A stretch of 64,000 nt of DNA from Cedecea neteri (GCF_000757825.1 NZ_CP009451.1:2604001-2668000), one strand, 5' to 3'; shown: positions 9,327 through 18,796, numbered from the stretch's first letter. Translations and numbers: made by a program. Notes: generated by a model not told the origin, from the letters alone.

Positions 9327-10695
9327 TCACGCGCGAAAACTGCTGCAGGCGCGCTTTTTGCCTCAGGTAGGTATCAAAGCACATACAGATATTGCGGATC
9401 AGCAGGCGCCCCTTGCCGGTTACCTGAATCCCCTGGCTGTCTATCACCACCAGCCCATCTTTCGCCAGCGGAGCCAGCAGGCCCAGATCTTCTGCAAAGT
9501 AGTCAGCAAACGTCAGCGACCATGCTTGCTCAATTTCAGCGAAGTTAAGCTGGAAGTTACAGATCAGCGCCTTAATCACGTCGCGGCGAATACAATCGTC
9601 TCGCGTTAACGCCAGACCGCGCCACAGCGCATTGCCCTGCTCGTCCACCTGCTGATAATAAGACTTCAGCTCTTTCTGGTTCTGCGCGTAGCAATCGCCA
9701 ATCATGCTGATGGCCGACACGCCAAGCCCCAGCAAATCGGTATCGCCCTGAGTGGTGTAGCCCTGGAAATTACGGTGCAGTTTGCCTTCACGCTGGGCAA
9801 TAGCCAGTTCGTCATCCGGGCGGGCAAAATGATCCATACCGATAAATTGATAGCCTGAGCCGGTCAGCGAAGCGATGGTTTCCTGCAGGATATCCAGCTT
9901 CTGCTGGGCGCTCGGTAAGTCAGCGTCTTTGATCTTACGTTGGGCGGCAAACAGCGTCGGCAGGTGCGCATAGTTAAAAACGCTCAGACGATGCGGGCTT
10001 AGCTCGGCCACACGCTTGAGCGTAAAGGCAAAGCTTTCCGGCGTTTGCTTTGGCAGGCCGTAAATCAGGTCGATATTGGTGGAAGTAAAACCCAGCTCTC
10101 GCGCACGTTGAATAAGCGCGAAAATAAACTCTTCGTCCTGCTCACGGTTAACCAGACGCTGCACTTCTTTATTGAAGTCCTGAACGCCCATGCTGAGGCG
10201 GGTAAAACCTTCCTGCCGAAGATGATCGAGCACGTCCAGCTCGATTTCACGCGGGTCAACTTCAATGGACAGTTCGGCGTCGTCGTTAAAGCGGAAATTA
10301 CCGCGCAGCAGCGTCATCAGGCGACTGATTTGCGCTTTGCTCAGGTAAGTTGGCGTCCCGCCGCCCCAGTGCAGCTGGCTAACGTGACGGCCAGCAAACA
10401 GCGGCGCACGGTGGATGATTTCCTGTTCCAGGGCATCGAGATACTGATCGGCTTTATGCTGCTGGCGGGTCACAATTTTATTGCAGCCGCAGAAATAGCA
10501 AAGCTTGTGGCAGAACGGGATATGCACGTAGAGCGACAGCGGGCGCTCCGGGTAACGGGCAACCGCCTGCAAAAATTCCGCCTCGCCAAAAGCTTCTGAG
10601 AACTCCAGCGCGGTCGGATAAGAGGTGTAACGCGGCCCTGAATAATTATATTTCTGGATCAGAGCCAGATCCCAGTCGATTAACTGCTCAGACAT
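9322..10695 (-). CDS. hemN: Oxygen-independent coproporphyrinogen III oxidase
   Basis: The 457-residue radical-SAM enzyme decarboxylates two propionates of coproporphyrinogen III to give protoporphyrinogen IX during anaerobic haem synthesis. The iron-sulphur ligands lie in CHKLCYFCGC (CX3CX2C, about 62-69), with GGGTPTYL following. A GTG two codons upstream is open, but AAGGAG would abut it; that Shine-Dalgarno is well spaced for the ATG at 10693-10695 (MSEQLIDWDLALIQKY). It begins two bases after the stop of the small open reading frame at 10698-10874. Confidence 0.97.
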   Translation of the reverse strand: MSEQLIDWDLALIQKYNYSGPRYTSYPTALEFSEAFGEAEFLQAVARYPERPLSLYVHIPFCHKLCYFCGCNKIVTRQQHKADQYLDALEQEIIHRAPLFAGRHVSQLHWGGGTPTYLSKAQISRLMTLLRGNFRFNDDAELSIEVDPREIELDVLDHLRQEGFTRLSMGVQDFNKEVQRLVNREQDEEFIFALIQRARELGFTSTNIDLIYGLPKQTPESFAFTLKRVAELSPHRLSVFNYAHLPTLFAAQRKIKDADLPSAQQKLDILQETIASLTGSGYQFIGMDHFARPDDELAIAQREGKLHRNFQGYTTQGDTDLLGLGVSAISMIGDCYAQNQKELKSYYQQVDEQGNALWRGLALTRDDCIRRDVIKALICNFQLNFAEIEQAWSLTFADYFAEDLGLLAPLAKDGLVVIDSQGIQVTGKGRLLIRNICMCFDTYLRQKARLQQFSRVI

Positions 10696-10697
10696 AC

Positions 10698-10874
10698 TCA
10701 CTCCTTGCGGTGTTGTCGCCGGCGCCGACGAGGCGAAGCTGGCCCGCTCGTTCCGCGAGCCATAACCCTTCGCCGCAGCAAATTCTGCAGCCGCGACAGC
10801 CGCCGTAGTTTAACGAATAACCACAGCAGATAACACACCAGCGGAATAACCATAATAAGAACAGGTAATCCCAT
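10698..10874 (-). CDS. Putative small membrane protein with basic tail, between yihI and hemN
   Basis: A 58-codon frame starts with ATG 11 bases after the yihI stop and ends TGA two bases before the hemN ATG, a layout typical of a coupled operon gene. The predicted protein starts MGLPVLIMVIPLVCYLLWLF, one convincing transmembrane stretch, then becomes strongly basic (LRRLSRLQNLLRRR and PRRRRRQHRKE). No clear Shine-Dalgarno precedes the ATG, so translation would depend on re-initiation after yihI. I do not recognise the family. The stretch may instead be a non-coding spacer that happens to be open; the hydrophobic-then-basic pattern argues for coding. Confidence 0.45.
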   Translation of the reverse strand: MGLPVLIMVIPLVCYLLWLFVKLRRLSRLQNLLRRRVMARGTSGPASPRRRRRQHRKE

Positions 10875-10885
10875 AGGAGTAAGCG

Positions 10886-11401
10886 TCAGTTACCGCCCTT
10901 CAGCAGACGCATTAAATCGTCAGCTTTTTCTTCTTCTTCCTCTTCATCGTCTTCCCAGGCGATGCCGAGTTCGGCCATCAACGCGTCGATACGATCGAGC
11001 TTCGCATCAACCCAGGACTGCTCTTCTTTGCTCAGGGTTTCGCCTGCTTCCAGACGCTCCAGCAGCCCATCCAGGCGCTCATCGTTTTCCAGCATATCCA
11101 GCTCAGCCTGTGGTGTTAGCATAGGTTTCTCGCTCTTAGGTTTGTGCTGTTTAGCGACCGGTGCTGCATCGGTTACGCCCAGTTGAATTGGTTTTTTACT
11201 GCCAATGCGCGGGTCTTTCGCCTGACCCGAGGACTTACCGCCTTTTGCCTGGCTTTCGCCGTTAGCGCGGCTACCCGCTGCGTGGCCACTGTGTTTTTTC
11301 TGGCGCTTGCGCTCACGCGCTTCCTGGTCAATCTCTTCGCGCGATTTGCGGCGTGCTTTTGCCGGTTTTTTACCTTGTGGTGCAGAGTTTTGTTGCTTCA
11401 T
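10886..11401 (-). CDS. yihI: Der GTPase-activating protein YihI
   Basis: The 171-residue, highly charged protein has a Lys/Arg-rich N-terminal half (about 1-70, likely disordered) followed by an acidic C-terminal half with helices around [20 protein letters not shown] and a polyglutamate stretch near residue 160. E. coli YihI stimulates the GTPase activity of Der and so modulates 50S ribosome biogenesis. Length and motif order agree with the family. It is divergent from engB, another ribosome-assembly GTPase gene. The 195-base gap between them contains the csrC-like relic. Confidence 0.94.
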   Translation of the reverse strand: MKQQNSAPQGKKPAKARRKSREEIDQEARERKRQKKHSGHAAGSRANGESQAKGGKSSGQAKDPRIGSKKPIQLGVTDAAPVAKQHKPKSEKPMLTPQAELDMLENDERLDGLLERLEAGETLSKEEQSWVDAKLDRIDALMAELGIAWEDDEEEEEEKADDLMRLLKGGN

Positions 11402-11451
11402 GATAAGTCGTCTTAAGCCATTTTATTCAGTATAGAATTGCGGCGGAATCT

Positions 11452-11483
11452 AGCAGAAAGCAAGCAAAGAAAAAAGGCGACAG
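11452..11483 (-). other. Relic of the csrC terminator (csrC itself absent)
   Basis: On the minus strand this reads CTGTCGCC followed by TTTTTTC and TTTGCTTGCTTTCTGCT. From memory this is the descending arm and tail of the E. coli CsrC terminator, whose ascending arm is GGCGACAG. No GGCGACAG arm lies upstream on that strand, and the remaining 113 bases to engB show no series of GGA motifs as needed for a CsrA-sequestering RNA. E. coli carries csrC in exactly this yihA-yihI gap, so deletion is the simplest reading. Confidence 0.5.
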
Positions 11484-11555
11484 GTTAACCAACCCTTATT
11501 TTCTTCATTAAGTTTCTCTTCTGGCGAGAAACACGGCGTTTTTCGCTCGTTCAGG

Positions 11556-11561
11556 TATAAT
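11556..11561 (+). promoter_or_regulatory. engB promoter -10
   Basis: TATAAT preceded by AGG lies 35 bases upstream of the engB start. No good -35 hexamer is apparent at 16-18 bases upstream. The sequence around the -10 (TTCAGGTATAATCCCC) resembles the E. coli yihA upstream region. Confidence 0.6.
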
Positions 11562-11596
11562 CCCCGGCAAATGCTTACCTGACGGAGACAACCGTT

Positions 11597-12232
11597 TTGA
11601 AAAACTGGAACTATCAACTGACTAAGTTCGTGCTCAGCGCACCGGACATTCGCCATCTGCCTTCTGATACCGGTATTGAGGTTGCTTTCGCAGGCCGCTC
11701 TAACGCGGGTAAGTCCAGCTCGCTGAACACGCTGACCAACCAGAAAGGCCTGGCTCGCACCAGTAAAACCCCTGGTCGTACCCAGCTTATCAACCTGTTC
11801 GAAGTTGCCGAAGGCAAACGCCTGGTGGATTTACCGGGCTACGGCTATGCCGAAGTCCCTGAAGAGGTGAAGCACAAGTGGCAGCGCGCGCTGGGTGAAT
11901 ACCTGCAAAAGCGTAACAGCCTGAAAGGCCTGGTCGTGCTGATGGATATTCGTCATCCGCTGAAAGATCTCGACCAGCAGATGATTCAGTGGGCCGTAGC
12001 CAGCAATATCGAAGTGATGCTGCTGCTGACCAAAGCCGACAAGCTGGCTTCAGGCGCACGTAAAGCGCAGCTGAATATGGTGCGCGAGGCGGTTCTGGCG
12101 TTTGGCGGGAATATCGAGGTTGAGGCGTTCTCTTCCCTGAAGAAAACCGGCGTCGATAAACTGCGCCTGAAGCTGGATAGCTGGTACAACGATCTGCCAC
12201 CGGCGGTGGAAGAAGAAGCGGCTGAAGAGTAA
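11597..12232 (+). CDS. engB: Ribosome biogenesis GTPase EngB (YihA/YsxC)
   Basis: The 211-residue protein is an essential small GTPase for 50S subunit maturation. Motifs are [10 protein letters not shown] (G1, about residue 33), TPGRTQ (G2), DLPGYG (G3) and TKADK (G4), ending in an acidic tail. The start is TTG at 11597-11599; the E. coli gene also starts with TTG, and the alignment ([23 protein letters not shown]) supports it. GACGGAG lies 10 bases upstream. It is convergent with spf and divergent from yihI. Confidence 0.96.
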   Translation: MKNWNYQLTKFVLSAPDIRHLPSDTGIEVAFAGRSNAGKSSSLNTLTNQKGLARTSKTPGRTQLINLFEVAEGKRLVDLPGYGYAEVPEEVKHKWQRALGEYLQKRNSLKGLVVLMDIRHPLKDLDQQMIQWAVASNIEVMLLLTKADKLASGARKAQLNMVREAVLAFGGNIEVEAFSSLKKTGVDKLRLKLDSWYNDLPPAVEEEAAEE

Positions 12233-12288
12233 TTAAAACACGTCCTCTGGCATATCCGATTTGCTCGGGGCTTGTCATCAGTCCAATA

Positions 12289-12309
12289 CGCGGCCCAGGC
12301 CGCGTTTTT
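12289..12309 (+). terminator. engB terminator
   Basis: CGCGGCC and GGCCGCG form a seven-base-pair stem with a two-base loop, followed by TTTTTC. It lies 56 bases after the engB stop and just short of the Spot 42 gene on the other strand. Confidence 0.85.
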
Positions 12310-12325
12310 CTTTTGTTTCGCGCAA

Positions 12326-12433
12326 TAAAAAACGCCCCAGTCATTTCTGACTGGGGCGGCTAAATATTCAGCCAAATCCGATTACGTGAAGTAAAAGGTC
12401 TGAAAGATAGAACATCTTACCTCTGTACCCTAC
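12326..12433 (-). ncRNA. spf: Spot 42 small RNA
   Basis: The minus strand reads GTAGGGTACAGAGGTAAGAT at the 5' end and closes with a GCCCCAGTCA/TGACTGGGGC hairpin and a T-run, giving about 108 nt against 109 in E. coli. The Hfq-dependent RNA represses catabolic mRNAs such as galK and is itself repressed by cAMP-CRP. It sits downstream of polA on the same strand, as in E. coli. Upstream of the 5' end, TTGAGC and GTTATT are plausible -35/-10 boxes, and a TGTGA half-site lies near 12502-12506. Confidence 0.96.
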
Positions 12434-12579
12434 GCGAATAACTCTACTCCTTTTTAATCGCTCAAAAAAGCATTTTTTGTAGTTTTTTTTCACTTTTTGC
12501 ATCACATTCTTGAAGCATCATCACAAAAAGCTATGACTTATGTTGCTTAGTTACAAAAACATGACCTGAGCATTGAGTA

Positions 12580-15366
12580 TTAATGCGCCTCATCCCAGTT
12601 CTTACCGCTGCCCACTTCCACCAGCAGCGGCACGTCGAGCTTCATGCTGTTTTCCATAAGCTCATGCACCTTTTCAGACACCGCTTCCACGTCGTCTTTG
12701 TGCACTTCGAATACCAGTTCATCGTGAACCTGCATGATCATTTTCACCCGTGGTTTATCCGTCTCCAGCCAGGCATCGACGGCAATCATCGCGCGCTTGA
12801 TGATGTCAGCGGCGGTTCCCTGCATCGGGGCGTTGATCGCGGCACGTTCTGCCCCGGCACGGCGAGCGCCATTGCTGGAATTGATATCCGGCAGATAGAG
12901 GCGGCGGCCATCCAGCGTTTCTACATAGCCCCGATCTTTCGCCTGAGCACGCGTACGCTCCATATACTCCAGCACGCCCGGGTAACGCTCGAAGTAGAGA
13001 TCCATGTACTTTTGGGACTCTTTACGTGGAATGTTGAGCTGGCGGGAAAGGCCAAAGGCGCTCATTCCGTAGATCAGACCAAAGTTAATCGCCTTCGCGC
13101 TGCGGCGCTGCTCGCCGGTAACGCTTTCAAGCGGCAGGCCAAAGACTTCTGCCGCAGTGGCGCGGTGGATATCTTTTCCTTCGGCAAAGGCGCTTAGCAA
13201 GCCTTTATCGCGGGAAAGATGAGCCATGATGCGCAGTTCAATTTGCGAGTAGTCCGCAGAAAGGATCACGTAGTCTTCAGGCGCAATAAAGGCCTGGCGA
13301 ATACGGCGACCTTCATCGTTACGAACCGGGATGTTCTGCAGGTTAGGGTCGGTAGAAGACAGGCGACCGGTCGCCGTTACCGCCTGATGATAAGACGTAT
13401 GTACGCGTCCGGTTATCGGGCTAATCATCAGCGGCAGTTTGTCGGTATAGGTGGATTTCAGCTTCGCAAGGCCGCGGTATTCCAGAATCACCTTAGGCAG
13501 CGGGTAATCCAGCGCCAGCTCTTCAAGTACCTCTTCGGAGGTTGACGGTGCACCGCCTGGCGTTTTCTTCAGCGGCTTAATGCCCTGCTTTTCAAACAGA
13601 ATCGTTTGCAGCTGCTTAGTCGAAGAGAGATTAAATTCCTCGCCGGCAATGTCATGGGCCTTAAGCTCAAGCTCGGCAAGGCGTTTGGTCAGCTCGACGG
13701 AATGCGTGTGCAAAATAGTCGGGTCAATTTTAACGCCGTTGCGTTCAATACGTGAAATCACCGGTACCAGAGGCATTTCGACGTTTTTAAAGATGTTCAG
13801 CGGACCTTCGGTCTGCTCAAGCTTCGGCCACATTTTCAGGTGCAGCTGCAGCGTTACGTCTGCATCTTCTGCCGCATAACGCCCGGCCGTTTCCAGATCG
13901 ATCTGGTTAAAGGTCAGCTGTTTTTTTCCTTTGCCGGCAATCTCTTCAAACGAGATGGTTTGGTGCTTCAGCCAGCGATCGGCAAGGCTGTCCATATCAT
14001 GACGGCCCGCTACGCTGTCCAGCGTGTAGGACTCCAGCATGGTGTCAAAAGCAATACCACGCAGCTCAATGCCATAGTTCTGCATGATGCCACGGTCATA
14101 TTTCAGGTTCTGGCCTACCTTCAGCGCTTTATCATCTTCCAGCAGCGGCTTAAGCAGCTCAAGCGCTCGTTCGCGCGAGATCTGATCTGGCGCATCGAGG
14201 TAATCATGAGCAACAGGGATGTAACAGGCGACGCCCGGTTCCGTGGCGAAGGAAAGCCCCACCAGGTTCGCGCTGACGTTATCCAGGCTGTCGGTTTCGG
14301 TATCAAACGCAAAGAGCGGCGCTTTTTTCAGCCGTTCAATCCATTCAACCAGCACTTTCTCATCGAGGATAGTGACGTAGTTGTCATAAGAGAGCTGGCT
14401 GGCTGGCGCTTCGGGTTCGGCTTCAACCTCGGCGGCTTTGTGCGGCTGTGCTGCCGGTTTAGCGCCTTTAGCCTGCATCCACTTGCCGGCTTCTACGTCG
14501 GTTACCCAGCGTTTGAATTCATACTGCTTAAAGAGGCCCAATAGCTCGTCCGCCGCCGGTTGCTGAATCTCAAGCTGCTCGCAGCCCAACTCCAGCTCAA
14601 CGTCGGTTTTAATGGTAGCCAGTTTGTAGGACAGGTAAGCCAGCTCTTTGCTTTGCTCCAGCTTGGCAGCCATAGTTTTCGCACCGCGGAAGGAAAGCTC
14701 TGCGATTTTTTCCGGGTTGGCATAAAGCGTATCCAGACCACCAAGGCCCTGTAGCAGCGCCTGCGCCGTTTTCTCACCGACGCCCGGCACGCCAGGGATG
14801 TTATCGGAGGAGTCGCCCATTAGCGCCAGGAAGTCGATGATCAGTTCCGGCGGCACGCCGTACTTTGTCTGCACTTCTTCCGGCCCAAGAATAGTGTTGG
14901 TCATGGTGTTAATCAGCGTAACGCCAGGCGTCACCAGCTGCGCCATGTCTTTATCGCCGGTACTGATAAGCACCGGGCGACCGACCTTTTCAGCCTCCAG
15001 CGCCAGCGTCCCGATAACGTCATCGGCCTCAACGCCAGACACCGCCAGCAGCGGCAGCCCCATCGCTTTCACCATCGCGTGCAGCGGCTCAATCTGCGCT
15101 CTTAAATCGTCCGGCATCGGCGGGCGGTGCGATTTATAGTGCTCAAAAAGCTCATCACGGAACGTTTTGCCTTTGGCATCAAACACCACGGCGGCGTGCG
15201 TTGGCTGATACTGCAAAATCAGGCTACGCAGCATGTTCAGCACGCCGTACATCGCCCCCGTTGGCTCGCCACGGCTGTTCGTCAGCGGTGGGAAGGCGTG
15301 ATATGCCCGATAAAGATAGGAAGAGCCATCAACGAGGATAAGCGGGTTGTCTGCGATCTGGACCAT
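12580..15366 (-). CDS. polA: DNA polymerase I
   Basis: The 928-residue protein has the full E. coli length. The N-terminal 5'-3' flap nuclease domain (1-about 320) shows [16 protein letters not shown] and [12 protein letters not shown]. The 3'-5' exonuclease domain has [11 protein letters not shown] (about 355). The polymerase domain has motif [15 protein letters not shown] (about 705), motif [15 protein letters not shown] and motif [11 protein letters not shown] (about 882). It fills Okazaki gaps and repair patches. The frame opens 27 codons further upstream; the ATG at 15364-15366 gives the family start [14 protein letters not shown]. An in-frame ATG five codons earlier is an alternative. 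spf follows. Confidence 0.97.
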   Translation of the reverse strand: MVQIADNPLILVDGSSYLYRAYHAFPPLTNSRGEPTGAMYGVLNMLRSLILQYQPTHAAVVFDAKGKTFRDELFEHYKSHRPPMPDDLRAQIEPLHAMVKAMGLPLLAVSGVEADDVIGTLALEAEKVGRPVLISTGDKDMAQLVTPGVTLINTMTNTILGPEEVQTKYGVPPELIIDFLALMGDSSDNIPGVPGVGEKTAQALLQGLGGLDTLYANPEKIAELSFRGAKTMAAKLEQSKELAYLSYKLATIKTDVELELGCEQLEIQQPAADELLGLFKQYEFKRWVTDVEAGKWMQAKGAKPAAQPHKAAEVEAEPEAPASQLSYDNYVTILDEKVLVEWIERLKKAPLFAFDTETDSLDNVSANLVGLSFATEPGVACYIPVAHDYLDAPDQISRERALELLKPLLEDDKALKVGQNLKYDRGIMQNYGIELRGIAFDTMLESYTLDSVAGRHDMDSLADRWLKHQTISFEEIAGKGKKQLTFNQIDLETAGRYAAEDADVTLQLHLKMWPKLEQTEGPLNIFKNVEMPLVPVISRIERNGVKIDPTILHTHSVELTKRLAELELKAHDIAGEEFNLSSTKQLQTILFEKQGIKPLKKTPGGAPSTSEEVLEELALDYPLPKVILEYRGLAKLKSTYTDKLPLMISPITGRVHTSYHQAVTATGRLSSTDPNLQNIPVRNDEGRRIRQAFIAPEDYVILSADYSQIELRIMAHLSRDKGLLSAFAEGKDIHRATAAEVFGLPLESVTGEQRRSAKAINFGLIYGMSAFGLSRQLNIPRKESQKYMDLYFERYPGVLEYMERTRAQAKDRGYVETLDGRRLYLPDINSSNGARRAGAERAAINAPMQGTAADIIKRAMIAVDAWLETDKPRVKMIMQVHDELVFEVHKDDVEAVSEKVHELMENSMKLDVPLLVEVGSGKNWDEAH

Positions 15367-15815
15367 AATGTTCCGTTCCATGCCTGTGATTAATTTATTG
15401 TTCAAGGATGCCATAGCCAGGCCAAAAACATGAACTATTGGGCGCAATATGCTGAAAAGAATTCCTGGATCGGGAGATCCTGCGCAAGATCAAATCTGTG
15501 GATAACTTTGTGCATATATTTTTAACTAACTAATTTCACGAAATTATTTTTATTCTTATCATATTAAATGCATTTTAATTTCAGTAAGTTAACAGCATGA
15601 TTGTTTAGCCTTAGTGAATTAACTAACGATCGTTTGATGTGGATATATACTCAGACGAGTGATAAACGACGCATCATTGTTCTACCCATAAATGCGGTTC
15701 ATGAAAATCCTGTTCATTTGGCGAGTCGTCATTTTAGGTTTTCTGATAAAATCCGCCTCTTATTGCCGTTAATACCAGCGATCCACACTCACTTAACCTG
15801 CAAAAAAAATTACCT
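15367..15815. promoter_or_regulatory. polA-yihG divergent interval with a consensus DnaA box
   Basis: This 449-base AT-rich interval must hold the polA and yihG promoters. TGTGGATAA at 15497-15505 is a perfect DnaA box (TTATCCACA on the other strand), about 131 bases before the polA start. Three GATC sites cluster just beside it, and a TGTGCATA near-match follows at 15510. I could not assign -35/-10 pairs with confidence. No convincing gene is seen; a TTG-started frame at 15601-15846 overlaps yihG and lacks support. Confidence 0.6.
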
Positions 15816-16724
15816 ATGTCGAGATTACTCGCCGCGATCACATTAGTGCTAAGTGTTGCACTGGCTATTCTGGTCACGATCGCCTGTTCTGTGCCTATCA
15901 TTATGGCCGGGATCGTTAAGCTACTGCTGCCCGTGCCGGTTATCTGGCGCTCAATCTCGGTATTTGCTGATTTCATGATGTACTGCTGGTGCGAAGGGCT
16001 CGCGCTGCTGCTGCGCCTCAATCCTTATTTAAAATGGGATGTTGAGGGACTGGAAGGACTTAACAAAAAGCACTGGTATTTGTTAATCAGCAATCATCAA
16101 AGCTGGGCAGATATCGTGATCCTTTGCGTGCTGTTCCGCAAACATATCCCCATGAACAAATACTTCCTTAAACAGCAGCTGGCCTGGGTTCCCTTTATGG
16201 GACTGGCCTGCTGGGCGCTGGATATGCCGTTTATGAAACGCTACTCGCGAGCTTATTTGCTGCGCCATCCGGAGCGACGCGGCAAAGATGTTGAAACCAC
16301 GCGTCGCTCCTGCATGAAGTTTCGTGCCCATCCAACAACGATTGTGAATTTTGTTGAGGGTTCACGCTTCACCGCAGAGAAAAAGTCTCAGACTCGTTCG
16401 CCGTTTAACTATCTGTTAGCACCAAAAGCAGCCGGTATTGCAATGGCGATGAATGTACTGGGCAAGCAGTTCGACAAGATGCTGAACGTCACGCTGTGCT
16501 ACCCGGAAAACGACCGTTTGCCTTTCTACGATATGCTGTCAGGAAAGATGACGAAAATTGTTGTGCGTGTTTCTTTGGAGCCGATTACCGAGGAGCTGCA
16601 CGGGGATTATGTAAACGATAAAAACTTTAAGCGTCGTTTCCAGCTCTGGCTAAACAGGCTGTGGAACGAGAAAGATAAGCAGCTGGAAGCGCTGCACGGC
16701 GAGGAAAAAAAAGCCGGTCAGTGA
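15816..16724 (+). CDS. yihG: 1-acylglycerol-3-phosphate acyltransferase YihG (PlsC family)
   Basis: The 302-residue protein has an N-terminal membrane segment (about 5-35) and a second hydrophobic region, followed by the acyltransferase core. Block I is NHQSWAD (HX4D catalytic pair, about 92-98) and block III is FVEGSRF (about 182). E. coli YihG is a secondary lysophosphatidic acid acyltransferase of the inner membrane that affects phospholipid acyl composition. No good Shine-Dalgarno precedes the ATG at 15816. Its stop lies inside the terminator stem shared with dsbA. Confidence 0.92.
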   Translation: MSRLLAAITLVLSVALAILVTIACSVPIIMAGIVKLLLPVPVIWRSISVFADFMMYCWCEGLALLLRLNPYLKWDVEGLEGLNKKHWYLLISNHQSWADIVILCVLFRKHIPMNKYFLKQQLAWVPFMGLACWALDMPFMKRYSRAYLLRHPERRGKDVETTRRSCMKFRAHPTTIVNFVEGSRFTAEKKSQTRSPFNYLLAPKAAGIAMAMNVLGKQFDKMLNVTLCYPENDRLPFYDMLSGKMTKIVVRVSLEPITEELHGDYVNDKNFKRRFQLWLNRLWNEKDKQLEALHGEEKKAGQ

Positions 16725-16731
16725 CCGGCTT
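16711..16731. terminator. Bidirectional terminator between yihG and dsbA
   Basis: AAGCCGGTCA and TGACCGGCTT form a near-perfect stem that includes the yihG TGA. TTCTTCTTAT follows on the plus strand and a run of T precedes on the minus reading (A8 at 16705-16712), so the structure can end both convergent transcripts. Confidence 0.85.
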
Positions 16732-16740
16732 CTTCTTATC

Positions 16741-17364
16741 TTATTTCTTCTCAACCAGGTATTTCACTGTGTCAGCATACTGCTGCACGAAGATATCCAT
16801 GCTGCTGGTATCCATCCCCTGCATGTTCAGCTGATATTTGCCGTTAACAAACATGGCCGGTACGCCCTGCAGCTGAAGATCGGCTGCCGCTTTCTCTTGC
16901 TGAGCAACCAGAGATTTGACCACGAAGCTGTTCCAGGCCGCATCGTACTCTTCCGGCTTCACGCCCGCATCGATAAACACCTTGCGGATGTCTGCGTCGT
17001 TCTGCACGGTTTGAGTTTTCTGAACGGCTTCAAACATTGGGGACGTAATTTTATCTTCCACGCCCAGCGCCATAGCCACTGCCCATGCCTGAGTCAGATC
17101 TTTGCCCAATGGGCCCAGGAACTCAACGTGGTACTTGGTCATTTTGGTGCCTTCCGGCAGCTTTTTCTTCACGTTATCAGAAACATGAAGAACCTGTTCG
17201 AACTGGTAGCAGTGCGGGCAGTAGAATGAGAAAAACTCTAATACCTGTGGCTCACCGGCAACCGGTTTATCCAGGGTGACGTACTGTTTACCGTCGGTAA
17301 ACTGTGCTGCAGAAGCGCTAAATGCCAGGATCATGCCCGCCAGCGCCAGCCAAATCTTCTTCAT
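16741..17364 (-). CDS. dsbA: Periplasmic thiol:disulfide oxidoreductase DsbA
   Basis: The 207-residue precursor has a 19-residue signal peptide ([19 protein letters not shown]). The mature protein carries the CPHC active site at residues 30-33 and the cis-proline loop GVPAMFV. It oxidises cysteine pairs in exported proteins and is recharged by DsbB. It is one residue shorter than the E. coli enzyme around [10 protein letters not shown]. The ATG at 17362-17364 has AGGAGAGA upstream; a TTG two codons earlier is unlikely. srkA lies 27 bases upstream in the same direction, the usual yihE-dsbA operon. Confidence 0.97.
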   Translation of the reverse strand: MKKIWLALAGMILAFSASAAQFTDGKQYVTLDKPVAGEPQVLEFFSFYCPHCYQFEQVLHVSDNVKKKLPEGTKMTKYHVEFLGPLGKDLTQAWAVAMALGVEDKITSPMFEAVQKTQTVQNDADIRKVFIDAGVKPEEYDAAWNSFVVKSLVAQQEKAAADLQLQGVPAMFVNGKYQLNMQGMDTSSMDIFVQQYADTVKYLVEKK

Positions 17365-17391
17365 AATCAACTCTCTCCTGAATTTTACTGA

Positions 17392-18378
17392 TTAATACAT
17401 TGGCGTTAATTGTAATGGTGGTTCTCGAAGAACCCGGACCTGCTCTGTAAAGGTTGCAGTCTGTCTTCTCCAGAAATCCTCCTCGCTAAACCAGGGGAAA
17501 TTTCGGGGGAATGCGGGGTCATCCCAGCGTCGCATCAGCCACGCGAGATAATAAACAATGCGCATAGCGCGTAGCGGTTCAATCAGGGTTAGTTCGCCGG
17601 TATCAAACGTCGAAAACTCTTCGTAAGCTTCAATAATGGTTTCTAACTGCATGCGCTGTTCGGGCTTATCGCCATTAAGCAACATCCAGATATCCTGCAC
17701 GGCCGGACCATTACGAGCATCATCAAGATCAACGAACAGCGGCCCGTCGCGCCAGAGAATGTTACCCGGATGGCAGTCACCGTGCAGGCGAAGTGATTCA
17801 AAATCGGTGTGCCAGGTGAGTTTTACTTCGTCGATCAACGCATCTGTTGCGGTCAAAAAGTCTTTCTTAAGGGCGCGGGGAATAAGCTTGCTGTCTTCAA
17901 ATAGCTCACGCGGCTGAAAAAGATATTCATCCAGGCCAAAGGTTGGGCGGTGCTGAAAGAGTTGCTGGCGACCCGTTTGATGAATGCGGCCAAGATAGCG
18001 ACCCACCCATTCCATTTGGTCGAGGTTATCGGTTTCATACTGCCGCCCCCCCAGGCTTGGGAACACGGCAAACATAAACCCCTGATGCTGCAGGAGTGTG
18101 TTTCCCGCAAAACGGAGGGGAGCAGCCATAGGCACTTCATCAGCCTGAAGCTCCAGCGCAAATTGATGTTCTTCTTCAATTTGCGCCGCTGACCAGCGAT
18201 GTGGACGATAAAACTTCACCACAAACCGTTGGCGATCTTCATCCTGGAATTGGTAAACGCGGTTTTCAAAACTGTTTAACGGCGTCAAACCCGAATCAAC
18301 CCGAATGCCCTGTTCAAAAAGAGCATCGAGGATAGTATCCGGATGTAGAGTCTGGAAATTAAAAGCGCTGTCTGTCAT
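17392..18378 (-). CDS. srkA: Stress response serine/threonine kinase SrkA (YihE/RdoA)
   Basis: The 328-residue protein has an aminoglycoside-phosphotransferase-like kinase fold. LHGDCHPGNILW (about 200) is the catalytic loop and FVDLDDARNGP the metal-binding segment; RFVVKFYRP near residue 55 holds the phosphate-anchoring Lys. In E. coli it is a Cpx-regulated kinase that counteracts MazEF-linked death. The frame extends 15 codons upstream of the chosen ATG (18376-18378), but the family start is MTDSAFNFQTLHPDTI. A CpxR box lies about 65 bases upstream, and dsbA is the next gene of the unit. Confidence 0.95.
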   Translation of the reverse strand: MTDSAFNFQTLHPDTILDALFEQGIRVDSGLTPLNSFENRVYQFQDEDRQRFVVKFYRPHRWSAAQIEEEHQFALELQADEVPMAAPLRFAGNTLLQHQGFMFAVFPSLGGRQYETDNLDQMEWVGRYLGRIHQTGRQQLFQHRPTFGLDEYLFQPRELFEDSKLIPRALKKDFLTATDALIDEVKLTWHTDFESLRLHGDCHPGNILWRDGPLFVDLDDARNGPAVQDIWMLLNGDKPEQRMQLETIIEAYEEFSTFDTGELTLIEPLRAMRIVYYLAWLMRRWDDPAFPRNFPWFSEEDFWRRQTATFTEQVRVLREPPLQLTPMY

Positions 18379-18442
18379 CCCGGCAACCGGAGTAAATACG
18401 AATACTTCAGGATAACATTTCAAAACCGCTTAAGTGTCTCGA

Positions 18443-18457
18443 CTTACAAGCTTTTAC
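18443..18457 (-). promoter_or_regulatory. CpxR box upstream of srkA-dsbA
   Basis: On the minus strand GTAAAAGCTTGTAAG is GTAAA-N5-GTAAG, one mismatch from the CpxR consensus GTAAA-N5-GTAAA. It overlaps the last codons of yihD and lies 65-79 bases before the srkA ATG. The srkA-dsbA promoter is a known Cpx target in E. coli. Confidence 0.75.
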
Positions 18458-18723
18458 TCTTTAATCACACCACGTGCGCGCAACAGAGCCGTTTTAAAGT
18501 CTTCCTCATAGTCTTTTTTAAGACCCGGAATAGCGTCATCTTTTGCAGAATCACGCATTTTAAGGTGGTAGATCAGTACATCGTCAGTCAGATCGGTCAG
18601 CTCACCGCGATAGCCTGACTCCGTAGCCAGTTTCTGCAAGAATTGTATCAGGTTAAGATCTGGATCTTTCTGCCATGCTGGCTGAAGCAGTTCAAGAAGT
18701 TCGTTCAGGCGCTTACATTTCAT
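18454..18723 (-). CDS. yihD: Conserved protein YihD
   Basis: The 89-residue cytoplasmic protein starts [18 protein letters not shown] and matches E. coli YihD (DUF1040) along its whole length. It is predicted to be helical and charged, without a signal peptide or membrane segment. Its function is not established. The ATG at 18721-18723 is chosen over a longer in-frame extension because it matches the family length. It is divergent from mobA, with a 73-base gap to the mobA GTG, and its stop overlaps the CpxR box for srkA. Confidence 0.93.
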   Translation of the reverse strand: MKCKRLNELLELLQPAWQKDPDLNLIQFLQKLATESGYRGELTDLTDDVLIYHLKMRDSAKDDAIPGLKKDYEEDFKTALLRARGVIKE

Positions 18724-18796
18724 GTTGGTGTTCCTTATCACATGTGAAAGGCAACACGTTAGCAGGCTCAAACCCACATTAAAAGAGGCGATATTC

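Noticed and set aside
12434..12579. AT-rich spf-polA interval as a possible second small RNA gene
   Set aside because: It is adequately explained as the spf promoter with CRP half-sites and the polA 3' end; no terminator hairpin or other structure is present.
15601..15846. 81-codon frame upstream of yihG
   Set aside because: TTG start without a ribosome site, overlap with yihG in another frame, and no recognisable features.
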